A stretch of 64,000 nucleotides of DNA from Lachnospiraceae bacterium (GCA_015057625.1 SVDZ01000003.1:1-64000), one strand, 5' to 3'; positions 37,145-47,011 are shown, counted from the stretch's first letter. Numbers and translations: made by a program. Notes: generated by a model not told the origin, from the sequence alone.

Positions 37145-37609
37145 CTATTTGCTATAGTCAGCCTCTATCTTTTTGATGAGTTCAACTCGACCTGCGTGTC
37201 TTCCACCTTCAAACTCGGTTCCAAAGAATTCATCAAGAATCATCTTTGCCATCTCATCTCCAACAACTCTTGCTCCAAATGCAATTATGTTTGCATTATT
37301 ATGCATCTTTGTCATTCGAGCTGAATATGGTTCACTGCAAACTGCTGCAATTACTCCAGGTACCTTGTTAGCTGAAATAGAAATACCAATACCTGTTCCG
37401 CACATGAGAACACCGTAATCTACATCACCTTTAACTACCGCCTCACCTACTTCACGTCCCTTGTCAGGATAATCACATTTGATAATTTCGCCATTCTCAT
37501 CATAATTTGTTCCGTAATCTACACATTCATAGCCCTTTTCTTTCATATAAGCTATCATACTGTTTTTCAAATCAATTGCTGCGTGATCGCATCCAAATCC
37601 TATCTTCAT
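37145..37609 (-). CDS. rpiB: Ribose 5-phosphate isomerase B
   Basis: A 154-residue RpiB/LacAB family enzyme. The opening KIGFGCDHAAIDLK, YGVLMCGTGIGISISANK (active cysteine) and the HNNANIIAFGARV segment are typical. It interconverts ribose 5-phosphate and ribulose 5-phosphate. RpiB is preferred over LacA/B because of the H-N-N segment and the lone gene context. Confidence 0.93.
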   Translation of the reverse strand: MKIGFGCDHAAIDLKNSMIAYMKEKGYECVDYGTNYDENGEIIKCDYPDKGREVGEAVVKGDVDYGVLMCGTGIGISISANKVPGVIAAVCSEPYSARMTKMHNNANIIAFGARVVGDEMAKMILDEFFGTEFEGGRHAGRVELIKKIEADYSK

Positions 37610-37680
37610 ATTCTCCTCCTATGAAACTATTTTGTCACTCACCACTCATCACATATGTGCTTGAAGCTGCTTAGTTATAT

Positions 37681-38541
37681 CTACTCATCAAGTACCTGTA
37701 TTCCTGCTCCTACAAGACCAAATCCCAGATACACCGCGAGGGCACCTCCAAGATCAGCTCTCACAAGCATATTATAATCAGGGAAGTGTTCATTTACCAT
37801 ACCCTCAAGTTCAGCTCGAAGTTCCGGCACACCTCCGCCGCATATAACTATATTGTATTTCTTTCCTTCGACTTTATATTCATCCACAAGTTTTACAAGT
37901 GTGGCAAGTGTCTGCTTCATTCCACGAATCTTTGCCGCTGCATAAATCTCTCCATCGTTATCATCAAAAGAAAGTATAGGTTTTATATTAAGTACACTTC
38001 CAAGGAAAGCTGCTGCCTTTCCGATTCTTCCGCCTTTTTGCAAGAGAACCAAATCCTGAATACAGAAAAATACCTTCGTACCGTCAATTAACTGCTCGAC
38101 TTTTTTCTTCAATGTCTCAAAGTCCATTCCCTGTGCGACATACTCTGCTGCCTGGATTGCTATAATACCGATACCGATACTTGCCTGAAGAGAATCATAC
38201 ACTTCAATTTCCAGCTCATCCTCATCCTCTGCAAGCATCTTCATAAAACCGTAAGTTCCTGACAATCCGCTTGAAAGCATAACCATAATCGCCTTGTTGT
38301 ACCCTTGCTCTTTTACTTTTTCAAATGTATTTAGAACATCTTCACCCTGAGGTGAACTGGTCTTTGGAACTTCTGTCTTTATTTTCTCATATACGTCTTC
38401 AACTGTAATGTCAACGCCATCTTTATACTGACCGTCCTCGCATGTAATAACCATTGGAAGCATAAATATATTGTACTTTTCAATAAGCTCCTTTGGTACA
38501 TCCGAACATGAATCTGTAATAATCGCTATCTTATCTGCCAT
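37681..38541 (-). CDS. DegV family protein (fatty-acid binding)
   Basis: A 286-residue DegV protein. It begins KIAIITDSCSDVP and has SSGLSGTYG and an RIGKAAAFLGSVLNIKPIL segment. DegV proteins bind fatty acids; those called FakB deliver them to FakA kinase, but no fakA is in the window. Start ATG with an AGGGTTC-type site. It shares a terminator with rpiB. Confidence 0.92.
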   Translation of the reverse strand: MADKIAIITDSCSDVPKELIEKYNIFMLPMVITCEDGQYKDGVDITVEDVYEKIKTEVPKTSSPQGEDVLNTFEKVKEQGYNKAIMVMLSSGLSGTYGFMKMLAEDEDELEIEVYDSLQASIGIGIIAIQAAEYVAQGMDFETLKKKVEQLIDGTKVFFCIQDLVLLQKGGRIGKAAAFLGSVLNIKPILSFDDNDGEIYAAAKIRGMKQTLATLVKLVDEYKVEGKKYNIVICGGGVPELRAELEGMVNEHFPDYNMLVRADLGGALAVYLGFGLVGAGIQVLDE

Positions 38542-38643
38542 TTAGAACCCTCCACCGGTTTGTAATTGTTTTTCATTTTTATCTTATCACATAATGAAAC
38601 CAATTTGTAAACAATCTTATCACTTATGTATTTTGAAACACAA

Positions 38644-39003
38644 TTACGTACTTTTTTGCATTTTCTTGATTTTTGTACGTAATCCTCAGAAAACATTACG
38701 TACTTTTTGTTAAATTCTTGATTTTAGTACGTAATCCTCAGAAAACATTACGTACTTTTTGTTAAATTCTTATTTTTAGTACGTAATCCTCATAACAATT
38801 TTACATACTATTTTGTAGTTTCTTGATTTTAGTACGTAATTCCCATAACAATTTTACGTACTTTTTGTTAAATTCTTATTTTTAGTACGTAATCCTCAGA
38901 AAACATTACGTACTTTTTGTTAAATTCTTGATTTTTGTACGTAATCCTCATAACAATTTTACATACTTTTTGTTAAATTCTTATTTTTAGTACGTAATCC
39001 TCT
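38644..39003. repeat. Seven-unit TACGTAC hairpin array
   Basis: Units start at 38644, 38696, 38748, 38801, 38854, 38906 and 38959 (period 52-53). Each runs from TTA(C)GTAC(TTTTT) to AGTACGTAA, about 42 bp, so each is a hairpin. The spacers are short (about 10-11 bp) and are of two types, CCTCAGAAAACA or CCTCATAACAATT, instead of being unique. Same family as 1-97, inverse orientation. Confidence 0.9.
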
Positions 39004-39028
39004 ATCTTGTATTTAATTTTAAGTATTG

Positions 39029-39377
39029 TTTCCCAATAATATACTTTCTGAAACGTATAGCCACGTAAGATTCAGGATTGATGCCGTGTAGATGCAAATG
39101 CTTTTTTCTGACAACATTGAAACAAGTGCTTTAAGGTTATCTGATAAAAGAATATTAATCCGAAGTCAAATTTCGAGGATTACAAGTCCTCGAAATTTAG
39201 CATTCGACGCGGGTAGTCATCAAGAGAACCCGCGTATGTATGCGGACGAGGATTTAATATTCTTTTGAAGATATAACCTTAGTACTTGTTTCAGTTTAAG
39301 AAAAAACATTTGCAGGTACAGGGCAAAAGACTGAATCTTACGTAGAGAGTCCGTTTCACAAACTATACTTTTTGAAA
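39029..39377. repeat. Long palindromic element, copy D (different core)
   Basis: About 349 bp. The arms pair over more than 100 bases each, including ACGTAAGATTCAG, GCAAATG, TTTTTTCT, GAAACAAGT, AAGGTTAT and AAAAGAATATTAA on both sides. The apical part has two hairpins: AAATTTCGAGGA/TCCTCGAAATTT and GCGGGT/ACCCGC. The outer right arm (GTCCGTTTCACAAACTATAC...) equals that of copy A, but the core is unrelated to copies A-C. It ends at the A-tract of the tRNA terminator. Confidence 0.8.
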
Positions 39378-39413
39378 AAAACACGGGGCATCATCCTTAC
39401 GATGATACCCCGT
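39375..39413 (-). terminator. Terminator of the tRNA-Tyr/Leu unit
   Basis: Stem CGGGGCATCATC / GATGATACCCCG with a short loop and seven T on the minus strand. Confidence 0.9.
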
Positions 39414-39417
39414 CATA

Positions 39418-39501
39418 TGCCGGCGACCGGAATCGAACCGGTACGATGTTGCCACCACAGGATTTTAAGTCCTGCGCGTCTGCCAGTTCCGCCACGCCGG
39501 C
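39418..39501 (-). tRNA. tRNA-Leu (anticodon UAA)
   Basis: An 84-nt class II tRNA. The acceptor stem is GCCGGCG/CGCCGGC, the anticodon loop CTTAAAA, a long variable arm (GTGGTGGCAACATC region), and the discriminator is A. Confidence 0.95.
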
Positions 39502-39505
39502 AAAA

Positions 39506-39587
39506 TGGGTGGAGAAGGATTCGAACCTTCGAAGGCGGTGCCAACAGATTTACAGTCTGCCCCCTTTGGCCACTCGGGAATCCACCC
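39506..39587 (-). tRNA. tRNA-Tyr (anticodon GUA)
   Basis: An 82-nt class II tRNA. Acceptor GGGTGGA/TCCACCC, anticodon loop CTGTAAA, long variable arm, T-loop TTCGAAT and discriminator A. It is upstream of tRNA-Leu on the minus strand. Confidence 0.95.
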
Positions 39588-39609
39588 AGTTATTTTATTA
39601 ACATGTATA

Positions 39610-39638
39610 TTTATACCATACATGCAAACAAACTTCAA
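39610..39638 (-). promoter_or_regulatory. Promoter of the tRNA-Tyr/Leu unit
   Basis: TTGAAG (39633-39638) and TATAAA (39610-39615) with a 17-bp spacer, 23 bp before tRNA-Tyr. Confidence 0.6.
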
Positions 39639-39690
39639 TCATTTTTTACACAAAAAGATGATCAGTCAATTCCCGATTAGCCACAAATCA

Positions 39691-39719
39691 TTGTAAATAA
39701 AAAACAAAAATGATATGCT
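39691..39719 (+). promoter_or_regulatory. Possible promoter of the sortase operon
   Basis: TTGTAA (39691-39696) and TATGCT (39714-39719) with a 17-bp spacer, 36 bp before the sortase start. Confidence 0.4.
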
Positions 39720-39755
39720 TTAAAATATGAAAAATGACTGTCAGGAGGCATCTTA

Positions 39756-40520
39756 ATGAAGAAAAAACTCCCTTGGATTATTATATTTATTCTTTCATTA
39801 ATATGCGTGGTTATGGGTACCGTATTTTTAACCATGCAGTTAATGTCAGGAAAACAGGATTATTCAGAATACAAAATAGAAGAGACATCTTTTGCACAGG
39901 AAGTATCATCTGAAGTTTCATCTAAAAAACCTATTATCAATTTCCAAAAACTTCAGAAAAAAAATCCTGACATTTATGCGTGGATAAAAATTCCGGGAAC
40001 TAAGATTGACTATGCTATCTGCGAAGCAGGTAAAGGACGAGATGATTCCTTCTACCTTTCACATGATATTTTCGGGAACTACGAATTTGCCGGAAGCATC
40101 TACAGCGAAAAACAAAATGCCCGCGACTTTTCTGATCCTGTGACGGTTTTGTACGGACACAATATGAACAACGGCTCTATGTTTGCAGGTCTACATAAAT
40201 TTAAAGATGAGAACTTCTTTAAAAAGCATGATAAATTCTATATTTATACGCCTGACGGAACACTTACCTACAAAATCTATGCAGCCTATGAGTATGACAA
40301 CAGACATATTTTAAATTCCTTTGATTTTGAAGACAAAGAAGTGGTTGACTCATATTTTCAGTCAACTCTCTCTCCTGTCTCAATGGAAAGCAACATCAGG
40401 GAAAGTGTATCTCTTACAACAGAGGACCACATATTAACTCTCAGCACTTGCGTCAACACTAACAGCAGCCTGAGATATTTAGTACAGGGGGTACTTATCA
40501 AAGATGAGCGAACAAAATAA
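39756..40520 (+). CDS. Class B-like sortase
   Basis: A 254-residue membrane-anchored transpeptidase. An N-terminal helix (about 5-27) is followed by the sortase barrel: YAWIKIPGTKIDYAI, the catalytic His in LYGHNMNNGSMF, and the catalytic Cys in LTLSTCVNTNSSLRYLVQG with the essential Arg. The NNGSMF segment and overall layout fit class B. It joins surface proteins with a C-terminal sorting signal to the wall. A candidate substrate is at 41840. The LCP gene overlaps its end by 17 bp. Confidence 0.9.
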   Translation: MKKKLPWIIIFILSLICVVMGTVFLTMQLMSGKQDYSEYKIEETSFAQEVSSEVSSKKPIINFQKLQKKNPDIYAWIKIPGTKIDYAICEAGKGRDDSFYLSHDIFGNYEFAGSIYSEKQNARDFSDPVTVLYGHNMNNGSMFAGLHKFKDENFFKKHDKFYIYTPDGTLTYKIYAAYEYDNRHILNSFDFEDKEVVDSYFQSTLSPVSMESNIRESVSLTTEDHILTLSTCVNTNSSLRYLVQGVLIKDERTK

Positions 40521-41766
40521 CCATCGCAGACACCATGTTCCAAAGCAAGTGGAGGATATCGTACTTGAAAATGAGAACGGCTTTGACATTGACTGGGATT
40601 CCATAGAACAAAATGTCGAAACTTCGAGACGTCGCAAACATTCAAGACGTCATTCATCTTCAGCGAAAAACAAAACACCTTCAAATGACAATGCAAGTGT
40701 AACCTCACTTAAACATTCAGTCAGCGTAACTAGCGAACATAAAAAAAAGAAAATTGGCATAAAAAAGATACTGTTCATTATTCTTTCGGTTATTCTTGCC
40801 ATCATCATTGGTCTAGCCATAGCATTTGCTTTGCTGAGATATTCAGGCAAGAAGAAACTTTTTGACAATAAAAATCTGAACATTCAGACTATAGATGATG
40901 CCTCAACGGATAATCGTGGTAAAACAGTTGTATACAATGGTAAAACCTATGAATTCAATCCTTATGTCACATCTATTCTGTTTATCGGTGTGGATAAAGA
41001 ATCTTTGGATTTGGTAGATAATGTCATCGGTACCGCAGGTCAGGCAGACGCTCTGTATCTCCTCGCATACAACGCCACCTCGGGAAGTGTCAAGGTCATC
41101 TCCATCTCAAGAGACACTCTTGTGGATGTCAACACTTACACTACTACCGGTGATTACGCCGGTGTTAAGAACACTCAGATATGTCTTTCATACGCTTACG
41201 GAGACGGCAAAAATCTCAGTGCTGAGAATGTCCTCACATCTGTCAGACGAATGATGTTCAACATCCCGATTAACTCATATCTTGCCATGGATTTAAAAGC
41301 CATTGGAAAGTTAAACGATGATATCGGTGGAGTCTCACTTAAATCTCTCACTACTATTGGCGAGGATTTTAAGGAAGGTGAAGAAATTTTGATAAAAGGG
41401 GATCTTGCTGAAAAATACGTGCGTTACAGAGACACAAATGTACTTGACTCAAACAACGATCGTATGGCAAGACAGCAGCAATACTTAAATGCATTTACCG
41501 GCAAACTGGTTACTGCAACAAAAAATGATATCACTACACCTGTAAAACTTCTTAATGATTCCTCAGACTATGTAATAACCAACTTCGACACATCGAGAAT
41601 CACATATCTTGCATCAAGCATTATCCCGAATTACTCAGGTCTTGATATAATTGGAGTGCCGGGTGAAATTAAGAAAGACAAAAATGATGAGAGGGCAATT
41701 TTTATTCCCGATGAAAAATCTCTCTATGAAATATTGTTAGAGGTTTACTACACACCTGTAGATTAA
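40504..41766 (+). CDS. LytR-CpsA-Psr (LCP) family cell-wall glycan ligase
   Basis: A 420-residue LCP protein. Residues 1-85 are a charged cytoplasmic region rich in His/Arg/Lys/Ser. A membrane helix is at about 90-112. The LCP domain (about 155-320) has ILFIGVD, ADALYLLAYN and SISRDTLVDV, with the arginines that bind polyprenyl pyrophosphate, and later KYVRYRDTN. It moves glycans from lipid carriers to peptidoglycan. It is translationally coupled to the sortase. Confidence 0.9.
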   Translation: MSEQNNHRRHHVPKQVEDIVLENENGFDIDWDSIEQNVETSRRRKHSRRHSSSAKNKTPSNDNASVTSLKHSVSVTSEHKKKKIGIKKILFIILSVILAIIIGLAIAFALLRYSGKKKLFDNKNLNIQTIDDASTDNRGKTVVYNGKTYEFNPYVTSILFIGVDKESLDLVDNVIGTAGQADALYLLAYNATSGSVKVISISRDTLVDVNTYTTTGDYAGVKNTQICLSYAYGDGKNLSAENVLTSVRRMMFNIPINSYLAMDLKAIGKLNDDIGGVSLKSLTTIGEDFKEGEEILIKGDLAEKYVRYRDTNVLDSNNDRMARQQQYLNAFTGKLVTATKNDITTPVKLLNDSSDYVITNFDTSRITYLASSIIPNYSGLDIIGVPGEIKKDKNDERAIFIPDEKSLYEILLEVYYTPVD

Positions 41767-41839
41767 TTAGGTTAAGCTACCAACTTGCTTTATTTTTTTT
41801 TAAGTAGTATACTCATATTAGTTATATACGGAGGTGGCA

Positions 41840-42145
41840 ATGATGAGAAAAACTTCACTTTTATTAGTATTAATGACATTTGCATTAACATATACCTTTT
41901 CAGCAGACGTATTTGCTGCAAGCAGTCCTATTGCTGAAACTATTACAGATGAAGCCATCGATGGTAATCCTGACGAAGAAGATGAGGATCCTGATGATGA
42001 TATGCCTGAAGAAGGAAAGGATTCAGATGGAAGCAATCCATCTGACACTTCACCAAAAACAGGAAGTGCTGTTCCTTTTGCATTAGTTGCTTTGATTGGT
42101 GGAGCAGGTGTTGCATTAATTTCACGCAAGAAACTTGAAGATTAA
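41840..42145 (+). CDS. Small acidic surface protein with SPKTG sorting-type signal
   Basis: A 101-residue secreted protein. A signal peptide ends near FAASSP (about residue 28). An Asp/Glu/Pro-rich stretch (about 40-68) follows, then SPKTG, a hydrophobic segment of about 18 residues and the basic tail SRKKLED. This is the layout of a sortase substrate. The mature part would be only about 50 residues. Start at ATG 41840 with GGAGG five bases before; a GTG at 41834 overlaps the ribosome site. It lies just after the sortase and LCP genes. Confidence 0.75.
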   Translation: MMRKTSLLLVLMTFALTYTFSADVFAASSPIAETITDEAIDGNPDEEDEDPDDDMPEEGKDSDGSNPSDTSPKTGSAVPFALVALIGGAGVALISRKKLED

Positions 42146-42180
42146 TTCATTTATTCTATTTAGAATTGTTGAATACCATA

Positions 42181-42216
42181 AAAATACCGGTGCCGCAGGG
42201 CACCGGTACTTTTTTA
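42181..42216. terminator. Bidirectional terminator
   Basis: Stem ACCGGTGCC / GGCACCGGT with a GCAG-type loop and T-tracts on both strands. It serves the SPKTG gene and the GH13 gene. Confidence 0.85.
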
Positions 42217-42220
42217 TGTT

Positions 42221-44290
42221 TTATTTATTCTCAGTTTTTTTCTTTTTGCTCTTATAGATTGCCGAACCAAAAGGTCCCACGGTAACTGTCAGTTCCCCGT
42301 CAACAATCTGCGCATCTACTGAACCAATGTTATATTTATCTTTATCGCAAATCAAAATTCGCTTCATGGTGTTTCCGTCTTCAACGCCAAGCCTCCATAC
42401 AGGTATCTTAACTTCAACATAGTCTCCCGAATTGTTTACAATAACTGCCATCTGGCTTGATTTGTTGAATCTTCCATAAGAAATAACATCCTTACGTTCA
42501 AACAGCGGCATATACGCACCATTTCTTAAAACAGAATTCTGCTTGTGAATTGCAATGGCATCTCTGTAAAACTCCAACAAATCCAAATCTTCTCTTCCCC
42601 AAGGATAGGTTCTTCTGTTATCGGGATCTGTCCATCCACAAAGACCTGCCTCATCACCGTAGTATAATGTCGGAGCTCCCGGAAGTGTCATCTGCATAAC
42701 TATAGCTTCTTTCATGATGTGCTTGTTTATTCCAAGAGACGCTGCTTCCGGTCCAACCGTTGCAGTACGTCCAACCATACTGTTTGTTCTAGTAAGGAAT
42801 CTCGAATGGTCGTGATTTGACAACTGATTCATAGCACACAACAGCGAGTTGGTCTGAAAATTTAACATATTATATCTCATGCTGTCAAAAAATACTCTTG
42901 CATTCCCCTTCAAATCTGGGTTGTAGTTGTCACTATGCTTGTCTACACCTGTTAAAAACCAGGTTACAGGTTCCATGAACGCATCATAATTCATAATTGT
43001 ATCCCACTGGTCGCCCATAAGCCAAGGCTTCGGACTCCCGTAATGTTCTGCAAGAATTATAGCATTAGGATTTGCCTTCTTGACTGCTTTTCTGAATTTT
43101 CTCCAGAATTTGTGATTGAATTCTTCACTATGACCAAGATCAGCTGCAACATCCAGTCTCCAACCATCCACATTGTAAGGTTCTGACACCCACTTTGCTC
43201 CAATTCTCATAATGTAATCGCAAAGTTTCTGTGATTCCTCGTAGTTAAGTTTTGGGAGTGTATCAAATCCCCACCATCCCTCGTAAAAAGTTTTTCCTTC
43301 ATCGAAGAATTTGAAGAAGGAGTTATAAGAACTTTCATTATTTCCGTAGGCACCTGCTTTGTAGCTGCCATTCATCTGGTAAAAGCCTTCTTTATCGAGC
43401 CATTTATTAAAAGAACCACAGTGATTAAAGACTCCGTCAATAATGACTTTGATTCCTCTCTTGTGAGCTTCTCTTACAAGCTTTGCAAACAGTCTGTTAC
43501 TTGCTGTAAGATTCTCTCTGTTAGTGGTTCTCATGATATATCTTCCGGCGTTTCTGTTGTTCATATCGCCTTCCGACAAATTAGTTCCACCGTCTTTTAC
43601 TATCTTTCCAATATGTGGATCCACATGGTCGTAATCCTGTGTATCATATTTGTGATTTGATGGCGATACAAAAATTGGATTAAAATAAATCACCTCAACT
43701 CCAAGTTTTTCAAAATAATCCATCTTATCGATGACGCCCTGCAAATCTCCACCGTAAAAATTAAATACATCCTTTGCATCAGGCACCTTGTACCAATCGT
43801 CAATCTTTTTAACATGTTCGCCAATGTATGCATATTCGTTGCTCTGTACGTCGTTTAATTTATCACCGTCATAAAATCTGTCCACGTACACCTGATACAT
43901 AACCGCACCCTTGGCCCACTCCGGTATATCAAATCCCGGTGTCAGCTCAAAACGGCTGTTATGTGGCACTTCAAAATTGACACCCAATTTATCATAGTAT
44001 AATACTCTGTCACCGGTTTCTATCTTGAAGTAGTACTTAATCAATTCATCATCTGCTCTGTATCTCAATTCAAAATATTCGAATACTCCGATTGACTCAG
44101 CGCTATCCATAACAAACTCATCTTCGTTAATATTGATACTCACCCTGTTAGCACTGTTTGCTAATGTTCTCAACACGAAAGTATATGTGTAATCTCCTTC
44201 AGATTCAACCCTGCAAAAATCGGCTGTTCCATCGTGAAACAAAGCCTCTTCAAGGGTTAATTTGGTATTAGAGTTGTTATTATCATCCAT
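42221..44290 (-). CDS. Glycoside hydrolase family 13 (cyclomaltodextrinase/neopullulanase-like)
   Basis: A 689-residue enzyme. The N-terminal ~120 residues form a CBM34-like beta domain. The GH13 barrel shows MYQVYVDRFYDGD, GVFNHCG, DGWRLDVAADLGH (nucleophile Asp), ILAEHYG (acid/base Glu) and LSNHDHSR. There is no signal peptide, so it acts on imported maltooligosaccharides or cyclodextrins. The ATG at 44290 has AGAGGAAAAGAG upstream; the frame from 44326 does not. Confidence 0.9.
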   Translation of the reverse strand: MDDNNNSNTKLTLEEALFHDGTADFCRVESEGDYTYTFVLRTLANSANRVSININEDEFVMDSAESIGVFEYFELRYRADDELIKYYFKIETGDRVLYYDKLGVNFEVPHNSRFELTPGFDIPEWAKGAVMYQVYVDRFYDGDKLNDVQSNEYAYIGEHVKKIDDWYKVPDAKDVFNFYGGDLQGVIDKMDYFEKLGVEVIYFNPIFVSPSNHKYDTQDYDHVDPHIGKIVKDGGTNLSEGDMNNRNAGRYIMRTTNRENLTASNRLFAKLVREAHKRGIKVIIDGVFNHCGSFNKWLDKEGFYQMNGSYKAGAYGNNESSYNSFFKFFDEGKTFYEGWWGFDTLPKLNYEESQKLCDYIMRIGAKWVSEPYNVDGWRLDVAADLGHSEEFNHKFWRKFRKAVKKANPNAIILAEHYGSPKPWLMGDQWDTIMNYDAFMEPVTWFLTGVDKHSDNYNPDLKGNARVFFDSMRYNMLNFQTNSLLCAMNQLSNHDHSRFLTRTNSMVGRTATVGPEAASLGINKHIMKEAIVMQMTLPGAPTLYYGDEAGLCGWTDPDNRRTYPWGREDLDLLEFYRDAIAIHKQNSVLRNGAYMPLFERKDVISYGRFNKSSQMAVIVNNSGDYVEVKIPVWRLGVEDGNTMKRILICDKDKYNIGSVDAQIVDGELTVTVGPFGSAIYKSKKKKTENK

Positions 44291-44376
44291 TCTCTTTTCC
44301 TCTTTTTCTATTTTGGAGCTTTTCACTTTAATATTTCCCGGAAAACCCTCTATTTTTCATATTATCCCATCTTCTA

Positions 44377-44413
44377 AAGAAAAAAGGACAGCTGCTACTG
44401 CTGTCCTTTTCGG
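44377..44413 (-). terminator. Terminator of the ftsH operon
   Basis: Stem AAAAGGACAGC / GCTGTCCTTTT, seven-base loop, T runs on both sides. It lies about 155 bp after the ftsH stop; the sequence between holds nothing else that I recognise. Confidence 0.75.
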
Positions 44414-44567
44414 AGAAGGTATTTGTTTTTTTATGGGGTGTAGCAAAAAAAACTATATAATGTATTGGGGGGTTTTACAATATTATAATATCATTTGGCA
44501 CCCCTTTTGTCCACCCCTTTTTATCAAAATTTACCTTCTAAAGTAAAATTTCACATTTAGTTCACAT

Positions 44568-46394
44568 TTACTTCTCGAAAATAGATTCAAATTCTTCTCT
44601 TGTAATCTTTTCTTTTTCAAGAAGCATCTGTGTACATGCTTCAAGTTCATCTCTGTGATCAAGAATAATCTGTTTTGCTTTTTTGTAGCAGTCATCTACT
44701 ATATTCTTTACTTCTTCGTCAATAAGTGATGCAGTCTTTTCGCCGTACCCCTTCGAATGTGCAAGGTCTCTTCCGATAAATACCTCATCCTCATCATTTC
44801 CGTAATTGATAAGTCCTAAATTTTCTGACATTCCATACTTTGTCACCATGGACTTTGCAAGGGATGTAGCCTGCTTAATATCCTGTGCTGCACCTGTTGT
44901 AATATCGTCGAAAATAATTTCCTCAGCAATTCTTCCTCCAAGATCAACCATAATATCCTGAAGCATCTGACCTTTTGTAAGGAACATCTCATCCTTTTCA
45001 GGCAGCGGCATTGTGTATCCTGCCGCACCAGCACCTGTCGGAATAATAGATACTGTATGAACAGGTCCTACATCCGGAAGTAAATGGAATAAAAGCGCAT
45101 GACCTGATTCATGATAAGCAGTAATTCTTCTTTCTTTTTCAGACACAATTCTGCTCTTCTTTTCTTTTCCTATGCCAACTTTGATAAATGATTTTTCTAT
45201 ATCATCTCTTGTGATGAATTCTTTTTTGTTTTTAGCTGCATTAATTGCCGCTTCATTAAGAAGGTTTTCGAGGTCAGCACCTGTAAATCCTGCTGTTGTT
45301 CTTGCTATATTTTCAAAATCAACATCATCGCCAATCTTTTTGTTTTCCGCATGAACCTGAAGAATTTCTTTTCTTCCTTCAACATCAGGTCTTCCCACAA
45401 GTACTTTTCTGTCAAAACGTCCCGGTCTCAAGATAGCCGGATCAAGAATATCTACTCTGTTTGTTGCCGCCATAACTATGATTCCCTCGTTTACTCCGAA
45501 ACCATCCATTTCAACAAGCAACTGGTTAAGTGTCTGCTCACGCTCATCGTGTCCGCCACCCATACCTGTACCACGGCGTCTTGCCACTGCATCAATCTCA
45601 TCGATAAAGATAATACATGGTGCATTTTTCTTTGCCTCAGCAAATAAATCTCTAACTCTCGATGCACCTACACCTACAAACATCTCAACAAAATCTGAAC
45701 CGGAAATGGTAAAGAATGGAACTCCCGCCTCTCCTGCGACAGCCTTTGCAAGTAATGTTTTACCTGTTCCCGGAGGTCCCTCAAGGAGTATGCCCTTTGG
45801 AATTCTTGCTCCCATTTCGATATATTTTCGAGGATTCTTAAGGAAATCAACCACTTCCTCAAGCTCTTCTTTTTCTTCCTTCAAGCCGGCAACTTTTTTA
45901 AAGTTTATGTTTTTGGTATCAACAGCAAGTTTTGCCTTGCTCTTTCCAAAATTCATCATTTTGCCGTTGCTTCCGGAATTCACTCCCATCATTGAGAAGA
46001 AGAATAAAACAAACACTCCCATAAATATCAACGGAAGAATAGTTGTAAGGAAAACACTGTCACGCCTTACATCTGATATTTCCACATCTACTTCCTTGGC
46101 ATCTGTTCCATATGATTCGATAATAGAATCAATTTCTTCGATTGCTTTATTTACATCTGTAACGTAAATAAGTCTAGTACCTTCTTCTAACTTAATCTGC
46201 AACTTTCCTGTTGGAACTTCTTTATTTTGTATTACATATATACTCTCTACCTTATGTTCGGTCAAATCTTTAAGCATATCTTTATACTTGTAGTCGGAAC
46301 TTCCTCCCGCAAGTAAAGTTGAGCCGTACAAAACTAAAAGTAATGCGATTATAATAACCACATATATTCCAAGCCCTCTGTTTCTTCCCTTCAC
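44568..46394 (-). CDS. ftsH: ATP-dependent zinc metalloprotease FtsH
   Basis: A 608-residue membrane protease. Two membrane helices (about 9-26 and 110-130) flank an extracytoplasmic domain. The AAA domain has [21 protein letters not shown] and RPGRFDRK. The protease has the zinc motif HESGH. It degrades misfolded and regulatory membrane proteins. Start is GTG with AAGGAG upstream. Place after hprT is the classical order for Firmicutes. Confidence 0.97.
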   Translation of the reverse strand: MKGRNRGLGIYVVIIIALLLVLYGSTLLAGGSSDYKYKDMLKDLTEHKVESIYVIQNKEVPTGKLQIKLEEGTRLIYVTDVNKAIEEIDSIIESYGTDAKEVDVEISDVRRDSVFLTTILPLIFMGVFVLFFFSMMGVNSGSNGKMMNFGKSKAKLAVDTKNINFKKVAGLKEEKEELEEVVDFLKNPRKYIEMGARIPKGILLEGPPGTGKTLLAKAVAGEAGVPFFTISGSDFVEMFVGVGASRVRDLFAEAKKNAPCIIFIDEIDAVARRRGTGMGGGHDEREQTLNQLLVEMDGFGVNEGIIVMAATNRVDILDPAILRPGRFDRKVLVGRPDVEGRKEILQVHAENKKIGDDVDFENIARTTAGFTGADLENLLNEAAINAAKNKKEFITRDDIEKSFIKVGIGKEKKSRIVSEKERRITAYHESGHALLFHLLPDVGPVHTVSIIPTGAGAAGYTMPLPEKDEMFLTKGQMLQDIMVDLGGRIAEEIIFDDITTGAAQDIKQATSLAKSMVTKYGMSENLGLINYGNDEDEVFIGRDLAHSKGYGEKTASLIDEEVKNIVDDCYKKAKQIILDHRDELEACTQMLLEKEKITREEFESIFEK

Positions 46395-46462
46395 CTTCTT
46401 TTCTCCTTTTCACATTCTAGTCATTCTATAGATATGGCGAACGATTTCTAATCACTGCCCCT

Positions 46463-46993
46463 TTAATTCTCGTCGAAACGAATCACTCCAACATATGGAA
46501 GATCTCTGTACTTCTGGTCATAATCAAGTCCATAACCGACTACAAACTCATCAGGTATATCAAAACATGTATATTTTACTTCTACATCAACCTTTCTTCT
46601 GTCCGGTTTGTCAAGCAATGTAGCCACCTCTAAACTTGCCGGTTCCCTGCTTTTAAGGATAGGAATCAATTTGCTGATAGTATATCCTGAATCTACAATA
46701 TCCTCCACAACAATAACGTGTTTTCCTTTAATAGAATCATCCAAATCCTTCTTTATTCTTACATCACCCTTGCTCTCTGTACCGGAGCCATAGCTGCTTA
46801 CACTCATAAAATCCATAGTAATTGGTAGATTTATTCTTTTTGCCAAATCACTGAAAAAGAAAATGCTTCCCTTTAATATGCATATGAGGTGAATAGACTT
46901 TCCTGCGTACTCTCTGCTGATACGCTCACCCAAATGTCTTACTCTTGTATTAATTAAATCTTCACTTATAAGTTCTGTTATTTTTTCTGCCAT
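46463..46993 (-). CDS. hprT: Hypoxanthine phosphoribosyltransferase
   Basis: A 176-residue purine salvage enzyme. The PRPP-binding motif is VIVVEDIVDSGYT and the flexible-loop region MSVSSYGSGTES is present. It makes IMP/GMP from hypoxanthine/guanine. It lies between tilS (18 bp) and ftsH, as in Bacillus. Confidence 0.96.
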   Translation of the reverse strand: MAEKITELISEDLINTRVRHLGERISREYAGKSIHLICILKGSIFFFSDLAKRINLPITMDFMSVSSYGSGTESKGDVRIKKDLDDSIKGKHVIVVEDIVDSGYTISKLIPILKSREPASLEVATLLDKPDRRKVDVEVKYTCFDIPDEFVVGYGLDYDQKYRDLPYVGVIRFDEN

Positions 46994-47011
46994 AATCGTA
47001 CATCCTCTATA

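Noticed and set aside
38644-39003. CRISPR-like array
   Set aside because: The period is regular, but each unit is a hairpin and the short spacers are of only two types, so there is no unique spacer content; no cas gene is present.
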